A DNA stretch of 64,000 bases from Chitinophaga eiseniae (GCF_012641265.1 NZ_JABAHZ010000008.1:234798-298797), one strand, 5' to 3'; positions 52,479-63,180 are shown, numbered from the stretch's first letter. The notes: generated by a model from the sequence alone, not told the origin. Made by a program: numbers and translations.

Positions 52479-53675
52479 TTAATTTTTATGATGATGATCT
52501 TTAAACAAACACCCGAAGAATATTAATACTACCCCGGAGATAACCGCCGGCACCAGCCAGATGGATGCCCAGTGATAATGTATCATGTCCCCTGCTTTGC
52601 TGCTGTATAACTGTGCCGTAAAGCCCGACACGTAAGAACCTATCAGCATGCCCACCCCATAGGTAGCAAAAGTGATGAGTCCCTGCGCGGCACTTTTTAC
52701 GGCTTCCCCTGCTTTGTGGTTGGTGTATATCTGCCCGGTTACGAAAAAGAAATCGTAGCACACGCCATGCAGGAGGATCCCCGCATACAGCATCCAGGCG
52801 CCAGTTTCATTATCGCCCAGGGCAAAGAAAACATAACGCATAATCCAGCAGCCCATGCCCAGCAGCATCATTTTCTTTACTCCCAGCCGGCTAAACAGGA
52901 AGGGCATCAACAACATAAATCCCATTTCTGATACCTGTCCCAGGGTCATTTTACCCGCTGCATTCACCATGCCTTTGTCGTTGAGAAAAGGATTGGCCAG
53001 GCTGTAATAGAAAGCCAGGGGAATGCAGATGGTAATGGCCGTAATAAAAAATACGCCGTACCGGCGGTCTTTGAAGAGTACCAGTGCATCGAGACCGATT
53101 ACATCCGATAACATTACCTTTTTTCGTACAGGCGGCGCCGGTGGCAGTGAAAAGCTATAAATACCCAGCAACAGGGAACAGGCGGCGGCTATACGAAAAG
53201 GTATGGCAGTGGCTTCTATACCCAGGAATCCTATCAGCAGCCCAGCTATGATCCACCCTACGGTGCCGAATACACGTACGGAAGGGAATTCCCTGCCGGC
53301 ATCTGTCATCTGGCGGAAGGAGATGGAATTGGCCAACGACATCGTAGGCATGTATAACAAGGTATATAAGAGGATCAGCCACCAGAAGCCATTAAATCCA
53401 GACACTACACTTAGCCAGCAAAGTACCCCCGCTCCTGTTATATGCAGGACCGCCAGTACATGTTGTGCTGCGAAGAACCGGTCGGCCACCATCCCGACAA
53501 AAAAAGGAGAGATCATGGCGGCAATTGACAGGTTGGCATAGGCGGCGCCTACCTGTACGGCATTGGCTTTGAGCGCCGTAATCAGGTAAGTGCCCATGGT
53601 TACATACCATGCTCCCCAGGTGAAGTATTGCAGGAGCATGAGTACGGATAAACGAATACGAACGGCTACAGGCAT
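52479..53675 (-). CDS. Nucleoside:H+ symporter-like MFS permease
   Basis: Inner-membrane transporter of 398 residues with about 12 hydrophobic segments. The start LSVLMLLQYFTWGAWYVTMG is the hallmark of the NupG/XapB nucleoside:H+ symporter family, and ANSISFRQMTDAGREFPSVRVFGTVGWI fits it too. In Bacteroidota SusCD loci this family commonly imports sugars or their oxidised derivatives. It is three bases downstream of the sugar dehydrogenase gene and ten bases upstream of the oxidoreductase, so the three are one operon. Confidence 0.9.
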   Translation of the reverse strand: MPVAVRIRLSVLMLLQYFTWGAWYVTMGTYLITALKANAVQVGAAYANLSIAAMISPFFVGMVADRFFAAQHVLAVLHITGAGVLCWLSVVSGFNGFWWLILLYTLLYMPTMSLANSISFRQMTDAGREFPSVRVFGTVGWIIAGLLIGFLGIEATAIPFRIAAACSLLLGIYSFSLPPAPPVRKKVMLSDVIGLDALVLFKDRRYGVFFITAITICIPLAFYYSLANPFLNDKGMVNAAGKMTLGQVSEMGFMLLMPFLFSRLGVKKMMLLGMGCWIMRYVFFALGDNETGAWMLYAGILLHGVCYDFFFVTGQIYTNHKAGEAVKSAAQGLITFATYGVGMLIGSYVSGFTAQLYSSKAGDMIHYHWASIWLVPAVISGVVLIFFGCLFKDHHHKN

Positions 53676-53678
53676 ATA

Positions 53679-56600
53679 TTAATGTTGGTTTGAAAACTTC
53701 AGCCAGTCAATGTTAAACAGGTGACCTTCTTTACCATCTGTACTTTTGAACAGGCAATAGATATCATGCAGTCCTGTTGCCGGTTTCACCGGGGCGGACA
53801 CCACTTTCCAACCGGTTTTAGCATCTGGCGCCTTGCCCGGGGCAATGGTCAGCTGGCTGATCAACGCACCATCGGGTTTATCGAGACGCATTTCTATTAC
53901 CCCTCCCATGCCCTGTTCCTGTATATTATATTGCACACTTTGTATGTCATCGAGATAGAGATGATTGAAGCGTACAAAATTATTGTGGTACGGTAGCCCG
54001 TAACTTAGCGCCAGCGTGGTTTGCGTGGTAAGAAATACTTTGGCTTCGTCGGCATCTTCGATTTGCAGCAACGGATCTCTCAGCATAATATGATCACGCG
54101 TGGTGATGGGCTCTATCCCGTTAGCGCCTTTATCGGTGTAGGTGGCCATAAGCAGGTAAGCGCCTTCATGTCCTTTTCCGGTATGCTTACTCAGCGGTAA
54201 AGTGCCTTGCAGGGGGATGGAGGCCGTGCTGACGCCCAGCGAAAGAATGTATTTCACGATTTCCTGTGCGTCTGTTTTGGGCATATCAGGATGCGACGAC
54301 ATGGTACGATTGCCCCAGTTGCCACTGCCGCCGGCAATAATCTTGGCGGCCAGTTTATTAATCATAGGCTCGTTGGCGTTATAACGGTGCGCGATGTCTA
54401 CCAGTGCCGGACCTACCGAAGTGGCTTTCTCTGCGTGACAGGCTTTACAATCGAGCGACCAGAACAACTGGCTGCCTTTGGCATATTCCGGGTTAAGCCC
54501 TGCGCTACTGCCTTTGGCCAATACCAGGGCCAGGTCTTTCCCAATGGGCAGGTAGTCGAAGCTTACCTGTACCTTGCTGCTATCAATCTTTCCGTCTTCC
54601 GGATCTTTCACATTTACCTGGTAACTGAGCACGGCATTGTCCCAATAGAAGCTACGATTGGCGGCAGTATTGATCTGTACTACCGGCGGCGTGTTACCTA
54701 CTTTAATATCGGTGTTAGCTGTGCCCGCACCGCCATGATTATCTGTTACCGTGAGTGTTACTTTATAGCTGCCGGGCTGCGGGAAAGTATGTTGCACCTC
54801 CATACCCTTCAGCTGTTGATCTCCTATTCTCCAGGTATAGGTCAACTGATCATTTTTATCGTAGTCGAGTGAGGCAGCGGCGGAAAGATGGGCGGTAAAC
54901 GGCGCCGCGCCATACTGTTGCGGCGTGCTGATAGCAGCTACCGGGTTACGGTTTCCTTCTGCATAAGTAATTTGTACAAGCTTGGCATCTGAGTTTTTGG
55001 CGAACCAGTTGGTGCCATATTCCAGCATGTAAATGCTGCCATCGGGGGCAATCTGCATATCTACTGGCGCAGCAAATGGAATATGTTCCAGGAAAGGTTC
55101 CATGCGCAGGTAGTTGCCTTCCTTATCCATGGTAACCGCCATAATCCAATGCCTTACCCAGTCGTAGAAAAATAGTTTGCCATTATAGTAGTCCGATAGT
55201 TTATAGGGGGCATTTTTATATAGGTCGCTGTAAAAGACCGGGCCTGCCATAGCCGATTCTCCCCCTTTTCCCAACATGGGAAATATGGGCGACAGGGCAT
55301 CGCTGTACCAGATCATGGCAGGTTGTGCCGGTGGAAGGTCTTTGATGCCGGTGTTGTTGGGCGAGCTGTTGACCGGGTGCAGTGGATCTTTTACGGGGCG
55401 TTCTTTTTTTGCCGCATAGTCCCATAGCGGGTACGGCTGATTGTTGCCGTTAAAGTAAGGCCATCCAAAAAAGCCTGGTTTCCGTGCCTGGTTGAGTTCA
55501 TCGAAGCTCACCGTATTGCCTTCGGGAGAAGGTACTTTGGTGTCAGGTCCGATGTCGCCCCAGTATACAAATGCGTTTTTCATATCTACGTGGAAACGGT
55601 AAGGGTTGCGGCATCCCATCACGTATATTTCGGGGCGGCCCTGCGAGCCATCTTTCGGGAAGAGGTTCCCATCGGGAATTGAATAGCTACCATCTTCTTC
55701 CGGTTTGATGCGTAAAATTTTTCCCCTGAGATCTTTGCTGTTCGCGGCGCTGGCCTGATCATCAGACAGCTCCCGGCCTTTTCTTTCATCTACCGGGGTA
55801 TATCCTTCGGTTTCCTCCGCGTTGGTATTATCACCGATGGAGAGATACAGCAGGCCGCCCGGCCCGAATGCCAGGTATCCTGCAGAGTGGCAGCAGTAGC
55901 GGCGTTGCGTAGGTACTTCCATCATTACTTTTTCAGAAGCTTTGTCCAGCGTATCACCATGCAATTCCATGCGCACCAGTTTATTGAACCATTTTTCCCC
56001 GGCGGGCGCATAGTAAAAATATACGCGGTGATTGGTTTTAAAGTTAGGGTCCAGCGCTGCGCCCAGCAAGCCATCTTCTATGCCGCTGAATACATCGAAA
56101 TGCCCGATATTTTTTGTTTGGTGTTGCCGGGCATCGTATAGTTTTACGGCGCCTTTACGTTCAATGAACAATACATTTCCTTCGGGGAGAATACACATTT
56201 CCATGGGCTCATCCAGACCATGGTCCAGCACCGTGTAGGTATAGCGACTGGTATCGGGCGGCAACAGGGTGAGCGATTGTTTGTAGTTGGGTAAGGCATT
56301 ATCGCCGATGAGATAGGTCAATGCGGCCCGGAAGTCAACTGCATCCGCATTTGGTGCGAGCAGGTACAACCGGCCCTCATCCTGTTTGAGCGCTTTGCCA
56401 GTGGCTAAGCTCGTCCATTCCTGTATCCATGGCCAGTCTTTGCGCAGTGCGGCGGTATCTTTCACGGCGAGTATACCACCACCGCCGGATTCAGCGTAGC
56501 GTTTCAACGCCGGTACTTGCCGGAAGTCGAGGCTATCGGATAAAGAAAAGGGCAAACAAACGGCGCTGAACTGCCGGAGCGAATCCTCCTGGAACAGGTG

Positions 56601-56771
56601 CCGGTCGCCCGTCAGCACCAGCTGCCAGCCTTCTTTGGCCGCAGCGGCCTGTATTTGTTTCACCCATCCGCTATCGCGCAGGGTAGCATAGCATAAAATC
56701 CTGGTATTACTTCTCCTGGAGGTACAGGCAAAAAGTAGTACCAGCAACAACAGTGGACAAAGCTTTCTCAT
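53679..56771 (-). CDS. Multidomain lipoprotein: ThuA-like, PQQ-type sugar dehydrogenase propeller, PKD, cytochrome c, carbohydrate-binding
   Basis: A 1030-residue lipoprotein (lipobox LLFAC, Cys16). A divergent ThuA-like region covers about 24-165. A soluble-glucose-dehydrogenase-like propeller spans about 178-605 (MEMCILPEGNVLFIERKG, GLLGAALDPNFKTN, HSAGYLAFGPGGLLYLSIGDN, MGCRNPYRFHVD). A PKD domain spans about 610-692, and a cytochrome c motif CKACH lies at 775-779 with a candidate Met ligand near 830. A CBM6-like beta-sandwich begins near 890. The protein can therefore oxidise a carbohydrate and pass electrons to its own haem. It follows SusD in the operon. PQQ dependence is by family, not shown. 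Confidence 0.88.
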   Translation of the reverse strand: MRKLCPLLLLVLLFACTSRRSNTRILCYATLRDSGWVKQIQAAAAKEGWQLVLTGDRHLFQEDSLRQFSAVCLPFSLSDSLDFRQVPALKRYAESGGGGILAVKDTAALRKDWPWIQEWTSLATGKALKQDEGRLYLLAPNADAVDFRAALTYLIGDNALPNYKQSLTLLPPDTSRYTYTVLDHGLDEPMEMCILPEGNVLFIERKGAVKLYDARQHQTKNIGHFDVFSGIEDGLLGAALDPNFKTNHRVYFYYAPAGEKWFNKLVRMELHGDTLDKASEKVMMEVPTQRRYCCHSAGYLAFGPGGLLYLSIGDNTNAEETEGYTPVDERKGRELSDDQASAANSKDLRGKILRIKPEEDGSYSIPDGNLFPKDGSQGRPEIYVMGCRNPYRFHVDMKNAFVYWGDIGPDTKVPSPEGNTVSFDELNQARKPGFFGWPYFNGNNQPYPLWDYAAKKERPVKDPLHPVNSSPNNTGIKDLPPAQPAMIWYSDALSPIFPMLGKGGESAMAGPVFYSDLYKNAPYKLSDYYNGKLFFYDWVRHWIMAVTMDKEGNYLRMEPFLEHIPFAAPVDMQIAPDGSIYMLEYGTNWFAKNSDAKLVQITYAEGNRNPVAAISTPQQYGAAPFTAHLSAAASLDYDKNDQLTYTWRIGDQQLKGMEVQHTFPQPGSYKVTLTVTDNHGGAGTANTDIKVGNTPPVVQINTAANRSFYWDNAVLSYQVNVKDPEDGKIDSSKVQVSFDYLPIGKDLALVLAKGSSAGLNPEYAKGSQLFWSLDCKACHAEKATSVGPALVDIAHRYNANEPMINKLAAKIIAGGSGNWGNRTMSSHPDMPKTDAQEIVKYILSLGVSTASIPLQGTLPLSKHTGKGHEGAYLLMATYTDKGANGIEPITTRDHIMLRDPLLQIEDADEAKVFLTTQTTLALSYGLPYHNNFVRFNHLYLDDIQSVQYNIQEQGMGGVIEMRLDKPDGALISQLTIAPGKAPDAKTGWKVVSAPVKPATGLHDIYCLFKSTDGKEGHLFNIDWLKFSNQH

Positions 56772-56835
56772 AGTTCTCTGTAATAAAAATGTAACCGGCT
56801 GAAAGGAAGGCTTTCAGCCGGTTTGGGTCATCGTA

Positions 56836-58437
56836 TTAGTATCCTGGGTTTTGTTTGATGGATCCCCCGCTTTTATCTATTTCCGTTTGTGGAACAGGGA
56901 ACAGGTATTTATTGCCACTGGCGGGCGCTTTGAAGCTATTGCCTTTGCCATTGGCGTAAGGTTTGGTAGAGAAGTCCTTCATGGTCGTCACATAAATATT
57001 CCAGCGCAGCAGATCGAACAGACGGCCGTATTCGCCGCCCAGTTCTACGCGGCGTTCATGCCTTACTGCCACGCGGAGGTCATCGCTGGCCGTTACCGGA
57101 CGTAGCGGCGTAGCAGGCACTGTACGCACGCGGGAAGTAGCTTCCGTATCGGTATGTGAAGAAGTCGTGGCGCGGGTACGTACCTGGTTGATATAGTCGG
57201 CCACGGTTTGTTTATCTCCCCCACTTTCCAACAGCGCTTCTGCATACATCAGCAATACATCTGCATAGCGGATGAGGTGCATCGTCCATGCATCGTTGCC
57301 CCATCCCTGGCCACGGCGGGCCGCCGGCAGGAACACTTTACGGTTATGATGACCGGTGTTGGGATAAGTGGAAAAGTCCAGCACTTCCTGTCCACCTGGT
57401 TTAGGAAATATATCTCCCTGGTCGAGGATGGTAAACAGTACACGGGGGTCGCCGGGTTCAAAGGCGTCGAGCAGCGACTGGGTAGGGCAATCGAAGCCCC
57501 ATCCGCCGGCGCTGCGGGGCGAGCAATATACGGGCTCCGTAGAGCCATAGATAAAGGCTGCTGGATCGTCGCCAAAGATCAATGGAAAAACGCATTCCCT
57601 GCTTTTATATCCATCTTTCAAAAACAGTTGCTGGTATTGTGGTTCCAGGGTGAAGGCCTGGGAGTCGATCACTTTTTTAGCGGCGTCTCTTGCTTTGGCG
57701 TAGAGTGCTTTATCATCTTCCGCGAAGAAGAGATAGGCCCGTGCCAGCAGCGCCCAGGCAGCTTCTTTGGTAGCGCGGCCCTGTTCCCCATCGGGCATAT
57801 CCTTGCGGGAAGGCAACGCGGCGTCGTTTGCCGCCGCCTCCAGTTCACTGGTAATAAACTGGAATACTTCCTGGGAAGAAGCCCGTACAATTTTGTTGCG
57901 GTCATCCACGCTCAGCGTTTTAGTGACCAGCGGCACTCCACCAAAGATGCGTACCAGGTCCAGGTAATAATAGGCGCGCAGGTAGCGTACTTCAGCGAGG
58001 TAGCGCTTACGGATATTTTCGTCGAGCTTAACGCCGTTGTTGTCGAGCAGCGGTGCATCGGGCAGGTGTTCCAGCGCTACGTTGCAGCTGCCGATACCAT
58101 TGTAGCAGGCTTTCCAGAGGTTAGACAGGGTTTCATTATTGGAGAGCGTACGGCCAAATCCCAGGTCGAGCACAAAAGGGCGGTCGTTGCCATCGGAGCC
58201 TCCTTTATCACTTTCATCAGTGGCCATGTTGCCCAGCTCGGCGATGGCGGCCTGGTAACCCCAAAAATCATAAAATCCCAGGTAGCAGTTGACTACGGTT
58301 TTAAAACCGGCGCCGGGCGACTGGTAAAAGTTCTCATCTGTTTGCCTGCCCAGTGGTGGCCTGTTGAGGTAATCTTTAGAACAGGAAGTGACGAGCAAAG
58401 CAGCTATTAACGGTAAAGAATATACGAATTTTTTCAT
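56836..58437 (-). CDS. SusD/RagB-family nutrient-binding lipoprotein
   Basis: A 533-residue surface lipoprotein with lipobox LLVTSC (Cys19), followed by SKDYLNRPPLGRQTDENFY. Family landmarks are EVRYLRAYYYLDLVRIFGGVPLVTK and the C-terminal RHERRVELGGEYGRLFDLLRWN. It lies 18 bases behind SusC and 64 bases ahead of the sugar dehydrogenase. It captures the carbohydrate for its SusC partner; the ligand is not readable. Confidence 0.94.
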   Translation of the reverse strand: MKKFVYSLPLIAALLVTSCSKDYLNRPPLGRQTDENFYQSPGAGFKTVVNCYLGFYDFWGYQAAIAELGNMATDESDKGGSDGNDRPFVLDLGFGRTLSNNETLSNLWKACYNGIGSCNVALEHLPDAPLLDNNGVKLDENIRKRYLAEVRYLRAYYYLDLVRIFGGVPLVTKTLSVDDRNKIVRASSQEVFQFITSELEAAANDAALPSRKDMPDGEQGRATKEAAWALLARAYLFFAEDDKALYAKARDAAKKVIDSQAFTLEPQYQQLFLKDGYKSRECVFPLIFGDDPAAFIYGSTEPVYCSPRSAGGWGFDCPTQSLLDAFEPGDPRVLFTILDQGDIFPKPGGQEVLDFSTYPNTGHHNRKVFLPAARRGQGWGNDAWTMHLIRYADVLLMYAEALLESGGDKQTVADYINQVRTRATTSSHTDTEATSRVRTVPATPLRPVTASDDLRVAVRHERRVELGGEYGRLFDLLRWNIYVTTMKDFSTKPYANGKGNSFKAPASGNKYLFPVPQTEIDKSGGSIKQNPGY

Positions 58438-58455
58438 GAGTGGCAGTGTTAATGA

Positions 58456-61400
58456 TTAAAACTTGGCATTCAGTCCGATCATATACGTGCGGGCCTGTGG
58501 GAAATATCCCTGGTCGATGCCCATCAGCTTAGGATCGCTGCTACCCATTTCCGGATCCAGCCCACTGTATTTCGTGAAGGTGAACAGGTTCTGCGCAGCC
58601 ACGTATAGCCGTAACTGTGGTATGCGTGCACGTTCCAGCCATTTGGCGGGGAAGTTATATCCCAGCTGTATATTTTTCAGGCGCAGGTAGGAACCATCTT
58701 CCACGAAATAATCAGACACGCTGTTGTTCAGCGCTGCCACAGAAGAAATTTTGTAGTACTTGTTGGTAGAGCCTGGGCCGTTCCATGACTTTTCCAGGAA
58801 GCCTTTGGGCGCGTTATACCAACCGGTGCCGGCTTCTGTATCGTAGCGCAGGATGTTCATCACATCATTGCCCTGGGATCCCTGCCAGAACATGCTCAGA
58901 TCGAAGCGTTTAAAGTTGAGGTTGATGCTCAGGCCATACACGAAGTCGGGCCAGGGGTTGCCGATCATGGTACGGTCGGCCGCATCCAGCTTGCCATCAG
59001 GGCCGGGCACTACTTTACCGTTGGCATCGTAGCCATTGATATCTTTGAAGCGCAGGTCGCCGGGAGAGCTCACTCCTTTCTGGGGACTTTTATCTACTTC
59101 TTCCTGCGTCTGGAAGATGCCATCTGTTTTCCATCCGAAATAGTAGCCTACGGGTTTTCCTTCTTCCGTTTTGCTGATCACTTCTCCCAAATGAGCAGTG
59201 GAGTATACAGGTTCTCCACCACCCATTGTCAACACCTCATTTTTAAACGTGGAAATATTAGCGCGAACATTGTAAGAGAAATCGCCAAAAGTATGATGAT
59301 GGCCGATGGATAATTCCCAGCCTTTATTCACCATGCTTCCGGCATTTTTCCAGAAGGGAATATCTACCGGATAAGCCATGGTAGCCGGCAGTGGTACTAC
59401 TACCAACATATTGTTTACCCGTTTGTTAAAATAGTCGACGGTTACATCCAGTTCACTGTTAAACAGCTGGAGTTCCAGGGCTACATCGGCCTGGTTGGAG
59501 GTTTCCCATTGCAGGGATGGATTGGCCATGGTTTTACGTTCGGCGCCCAGGTATCCCGTGCTGGTGTTACCGAAAATGTAGCGCTGATAGGTATTGCCGT
59601 AGGTAGACAGATAGAGGCCACTGCCCGTACCGGTGTATTGGTTACCGATAGAGCCGTAGCTGGCGCGCAGTTTACCACTGCTCAGCCAGGAGAGGCCGGC
59701 ATTTTTCACGAAGTTTTCTTCTGTAAACCGCCAGGCAGCCGACGCTGATGGGAAAGTACCCCAGCGATAGCCTTCCCCAAAGTTGGAAGTGCCATCGCGA
59801 CGCACGTTGGCGGCCAGGATGTAGCGGTCGGCATATACGTAGTTGATACGCCCGAAGAAAGACTGCATGGCGCTGGAGTACGTATAACCGGAAGCGTTAG
59901 GGTTCAGTGTAGCCACATCGATGATGCGCATATCATTATCATTGTTCACTATTCCCTGCTTGGAAGCAGCGTAGGACAAGCCTTTGGTGAGTTCTGCCGA
60001 AATACCTGCCAGGGCGGTAATATGGTGGTTTCCAAAAGTCTTATCGAAGTTGAGCGTATTTTCCCATACAAAATAATTACTCCAGGAAGAGTTATTACTG
60101 ATGGTATTGTAGGTACTGTAGTCAAAGGCATTCAGGAAAAACGAGGGGGTAAATCCTTTAGAGATCCCTCTTCCCAGGTCGAGGCCGAAGTTGCTGCGAA
60201 ACATCAGTGGGTCGATAATTTTGATATCGAGGGCAGCGCCACCTTTTACTGCAATGCCTTCCCATACTGATTGCTGCATGCGTTCTACCTGTCCTACCGG
60301 GTTAGGTTTGTTGGAGTACAGGATACCGGCGTATTGGGAGTACGGGTTGTTGGCTTCGTAGCCATCCATGATGCTACTGAAGAAAGCAGGTACATTTTTG
60401 AGCTGGTTACGGTATACCGGTGTAATCGGATCTGCCGTCATGGCGCTAAAGATAGTACCAGTAAAAGGGTTGTTTTCATCCACGTTGCGGCGGCTTTCAT
60501 AGATGAGGCCAACGTTGGTAGTGAGTTTTACGCGGGGACTGATATCTGCGCCTACATTGGTTCTCCAGGAAATGCGTTCATAGTCGGAACCTTTCACGAT
60601 ACCTTCCTGTTTCATATATCCTGCGCTGGTAGCGTATACGATATTTTTGCCGGCGCCGGTGAGCCCTACGTTATAACTCTGCATGGGTGCATTGTCCCGG
60701 ATGATTTCCTTCCACCAGTCGGTGCCATTGGGACTACCGGTATTTTCGGCCACGAATTTCAGCACTGCTGCTTTTTTCTCTGGTGTATTTAAGCTGGTGG
60801 GCATGGGAGAGTTGCCGGCGGTGGCGGCTCTTTGTTTATATTCGATGAACTCGGCGGCGTTGAGCATGTGTGGCCTTTTCCAGGCAGACTGTATGCCGGT
60901 GTAGCTGTCGAAGGTCACGTGCATTTTTTGTTCTGTGCGACTGCCTTTACGGGTGGTGATGATCACCACGCCATTAGAGGCCCTGGCCCCGTAGATGGCG
61001 GAAGTAGAGGCATCTTTCAGGATATCCATCGACTCGATATCATTGGGATTCAGCCAGCCGATATCCGTTTGAGGTAGGCCGTCTACAATATACAGGGGGC
61101 TGTTACTGCCGGTGATAGAGCCAATACCGCGGATACGTACTACGGGAGGTGATCCGGGGCTACCGCTGCTTTGCACTACAGTTACGCCGGTAGCCTTACC
61201 TTGTAAGGCTTCACCGGCATTGCGTACGGGCACATTGCGCAGGTCGGCGCTGCTTACGGAACTGATGGCGCCTGTAACATCTTTTTTCTTCTGGGTACCA
61301 TATCCTACCACTACAATTTCATTTAAGCCGCTGGTAGATTCTTCCAATACGATATATAAAGGCTGGTTGGGAACAGCGGCCGCTTCTTTGGGTTCATAGC

Positions 61401-61935
61401 CCATATAGGTAAATACCAGCGTAGCGCCGGCGGGAGCCATGACGGAGAAGTTGCCATCGGAGCCTGTTACTGCACCGGTGCCGGATCCTTTCACCTTTAC
61501 AGATACGCCAACCAGGGGATGTCCTTTCGCATCTTCCACCCGCCCGGTAATTTTATCCGTTGCGGTGGCTTCGTTGCGGGGCGCAATCACCACCAGGTTA
61601 TTATCTATGATTTTATACACGAAGGCGCTATCCAATACCCGGCTCATAATTTCGGAGAGCCTGGCATTTTTCACCTGCAGGTTTATTTTGCCCAGCTGCC
61701 GGATAGTATTATAGTTGTAAAAGAAGCGATAGTCGCTTTCCTGCTGGATTTTCTCAAAAATTTTATCTGCGTCCGTTTTCACGAAGGACAAGGTGAACTT
61801 CTCCTGTGAAAACACAGTGGCAGACGCATGCAGGCAGGATATCAGCACCACGACAAAGCACAACTTCATAATGAGGAATAGTTTGAGTGTCTGGCGGAGC
61901 GCATAGGATGCCCTGCCAAATCTTCTTTTTTTCAT
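58456..61935 (-). CDS. SusC/RagA-family TonB-dependent transporter with STN domain
   Basis: A 1159-residue outer-membrane transporter: signal peptide to about residue 44, STN domain at about 45-118 (FEKIQQESDYRFFYNYNTIR), carboxypeptidase-D-like domain at about 129-200 (ITGRVEDAKGHPLVGVSV), then the TonB-box-like LNEIVVVGYGTQ and plug (VVRIRGIGSITGSNSP, SMDILKDASTSAIYGARASNG). The STN domain links it to the FecR/ECF pair immediately upstream, as in the first locus. FecR lies about 190 bases upstream. Confidence 0.95.
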   Translation of the reverse strand: MKKRRFGRASYALRQTLKLFLIMKLCFVVVLISCLHASATVFSQEKFTLSFVKTDADKIFEKIQQESDYRFFYNYNTIRQLGKINLQVKNARLSEIMSRVLDSAFVYKIIDNNLVVIAPRNEATATDKITGRVEDAKGHPLVGVSVKVKGSGTGAVTGSDGNFSVMAPAGATLVFTYMGYEPKEAAAVPNQPLYIVLEESTSGLNEIVVVGYGTQKKKDVTGAISSVSSADLRNVPVRNAGEALQGKATGVTVVQSSGSPGSPPVVRIRGIGSITGSNSPLYIVDGLPQTDIGWLNPNDIESMDILKDASTSAIYGARASNGVVIITTRKGSRTEQKMHVTFDSYTGIQSAWKRPHMLNAAEFIEYKQRAATAGNSPMPTSLNTPEKKAAVLKFVAENTGSPNGTDWWKEIIRDNAPMQSYNVGLTGAGKNIVYATSAGYMKQEGIVKGSDYERISWRTNVGADISPRVKLTTNVGLIYESRRNVDENNPFTGTIFSAMTADPITPVYRNQLKNVPAFFSSIMDGYEANNPYSQYAGILYSNKPNPVGQVERMQQSVWEGIAVKGGAALDIKIIDPLMFRSNFGLDLGRGISKGFTPSFFLNAFDYSTYNTISNNSSWSNYFVWENTLNFDKTFGNHHITALAGISAELTKGLSYAASKQGIVNNDNDMRIIDVATLNPNASGYTYSSAMQSFFGRINYVYADRYILAANVRRDGTSNFGEGYRWGTFPSASAAWRFTEENFVKNAGLSWLSSGKLRASYGSIGNQYTGTGSGLYLSTYGNTYQRYIFGNTSTGYLGAERKTMANPSLQWETSNQADVALELQLFNSELDVTVDYFNKRVNNMLVVVPLPATMAYPVDIPFWKNAGSMVNKGWELSIGHHHTFGDFSYNVRANISTFKNEVLTMGGGEPVYSTAHLGEVISKTEEGKPVGYYFGWKTDGIFQTQEEVDKSPQKGVSSPGDLRFKDINGYDANGKVVPGPDGKLDAADRTMIGNPWPDFVYGLSINLNFKRFDLSMFWQGSQGNDVMNILRYDTEAGTGWYNAPKGFLEKSWNGPGSTNKYYKISSVAALNNSVSDYFVEDGSYLRLKNIQLGYNFPAKWLERARIPQLRLYVAAQNLFTFTKYSGLDPEMGSSDPKLMGIDQGYFPQARTYMIGLNAKF

Positions 61936-62125
61936 AGATTTGTTTTAGAAAGGTTTGTAAAGAAGGGTGTAAGTGAAGTTTCGAAGCCTGCTTACCCCTG
62001 TTGATACCTATAAGCCTTTTGAGGAAGAGCCCTGCTCTTCCTTTTTTCATGGTTTGGTCAGGTGCTGCAGTTGTTTACGCGTGTTTTCATTACAGGTAGT
62101 TTTTGGTTTGATAAAATGTTCGCTG

Positions 62126-63127
62126 TTATTTAGATATATATACTTGTCGCTGTTGGATACGGAAATGGAAAGGGGTCGTCATCTGTAACAGTTTCAATGC
62201 TTTTACGATCCCTTCTTTTTCAAATACGCCACTGAGTATTTCTTTCTTCAGGCTTTCATCTTCGAAGGAGATGGTGACATTAAACTGCCGTTCCATTTTC
62301 CGGGCTACTGTTTCGAAGGTTTCATTTTTAAACACCAGCTTCTGTTCGCGCCAGGCGGTTTCGGCCACCAGGCTGTCTTTCCCATTGGCTTCCGGGAAAT
62401 TGACCAGCGACAGACTGTCGGTTTTTCCGATGGTAGATAAAATCAGTTTTTCATGTGGCAACAGGATTACTTTTTTCTCCGGGCTGTTGTGCATGACCAC
62501 CTGCACCTTCCCTCCCACTACGGCTACCTCTGAGCGGTTGTCGTCGTCGTATGCTTTTATATTAAAGCTGGTGCCCAGTACATGTACATCCAGTTTTCGG
62601 GTATGCACTACAAAGGGCCTCGCATCGTCTTTTATTACATCGAGGAATATTTCCCCGCTGACCTGGATATCGCGGCTGTTATTATTAAAGCGCTGATCGT
62701 AGCTCAGTTTACTCCCGGCATTTAGCCATACCGTGGTACCATCGGGTAGTAGCGCCTTCATCGTTTGCCCGAGCGGGGCGGTCATCTCCTGGCGGGAGGC
62801 GATAGCCGGGTGCTGATAACGCCACCACTGCCATCCTATGCCCGTTGCCGTTAGTCCCACTACAGCCGCAGCCGCAGCCCACCAGCCGCGTTTAATGCGC
62901 ATGGCAGTAACTGGCGCGGCAGACAGGCGGGGCGCTATTTTCTCCCAGACCTGCTCCGCAAATTCCCCCTGTTCGGCCGCGTTATTACCCATCCTGTCGA
63001 TGATGGAAGCCGTAAACGCCGCACCGGTATCCGCTGCCAGCAATTGCTCCAGTTCTTCCAACTCTTCCTGACTGGCGGACCGGCTGGCCTTTTTTGCCAT
63101 CAATACTGCTATTCTTTCAGATTTCAT
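62126..63127 (-). CDS. FecR-family anti-sigma factor
   Basis: A 333-residue inner-membrane anti-sigma factor: about 78 cytoplasmic residues, one membrane segment (about 82-103, WWAAAAAVVGLTATGIGWQWW), the FecR domain (MKALLPDGTTVWLNAGSKLSY, VSGEIFLDVIKDD, KLDVHVLGTSFNIKAYDDDN) and a C-terminal DUF4974-type domain (LVFKNETFETVARKMERQF). The frame extends to a TTG at 63136; the ATG at 63127 is preferred. It pairs with the sigma gene 93 bases upstream and with the SusC STN domain downstream. Confidence 0.93.
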   Translation of the reverse strand: MKSERIAVLMAKKASRSASQEELEELEQLLAADTGAAFTASIIDRMGNNAAEQGEFAEQVWEKIAPRLSAAPVTAMRIKRGWWAAAAAVVGLTATGIGWQWWRYQHPAIASRQEMTAPLGQTMKALLPDGTTVWLNAGSKLSYDQRFNNNSRDIQVSGEIFLDVIKDDARPFVVHTRKLDVHVLGTSFNIKAYDDDNRSEVAVVGGKVQVVMHNSPEKKVILLPHEKLILSTIGKTDSLSLVNFPEANGKDSLVAETAWREQKLVFKNETFETVARKMERQFNVTISFEDESLKKEILSGVFEKEGIVKALKLLQMTTPFHFRIQQRQVYISK

Positions 63128-63152
63128 TTCATTCAAATAGGACCTGTGTATA

Positions 63153-63180
63153 AGGACACCGGGTAAACGACGATTCCCTA
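63153..63180 (-). promoter_or_regulatory. Conserved sigma/anti-sigma intergenic motif, copy 2
   Basis: Reading the minus strand, a T-rich tract is followed by TAGGGA (63180-63175) and, 23 bases on, GTCCT (63157-63153), continuing TATA. It reproduces the arrangement at 2048-2076 in front of the other fecR gene. Confidence 0.45.

Noticed and set aside
57208..58410. Plus-strand frame of 400 codons
   Set aside because: Antisense to the second SusD gene; low-complexity translation with no motif.
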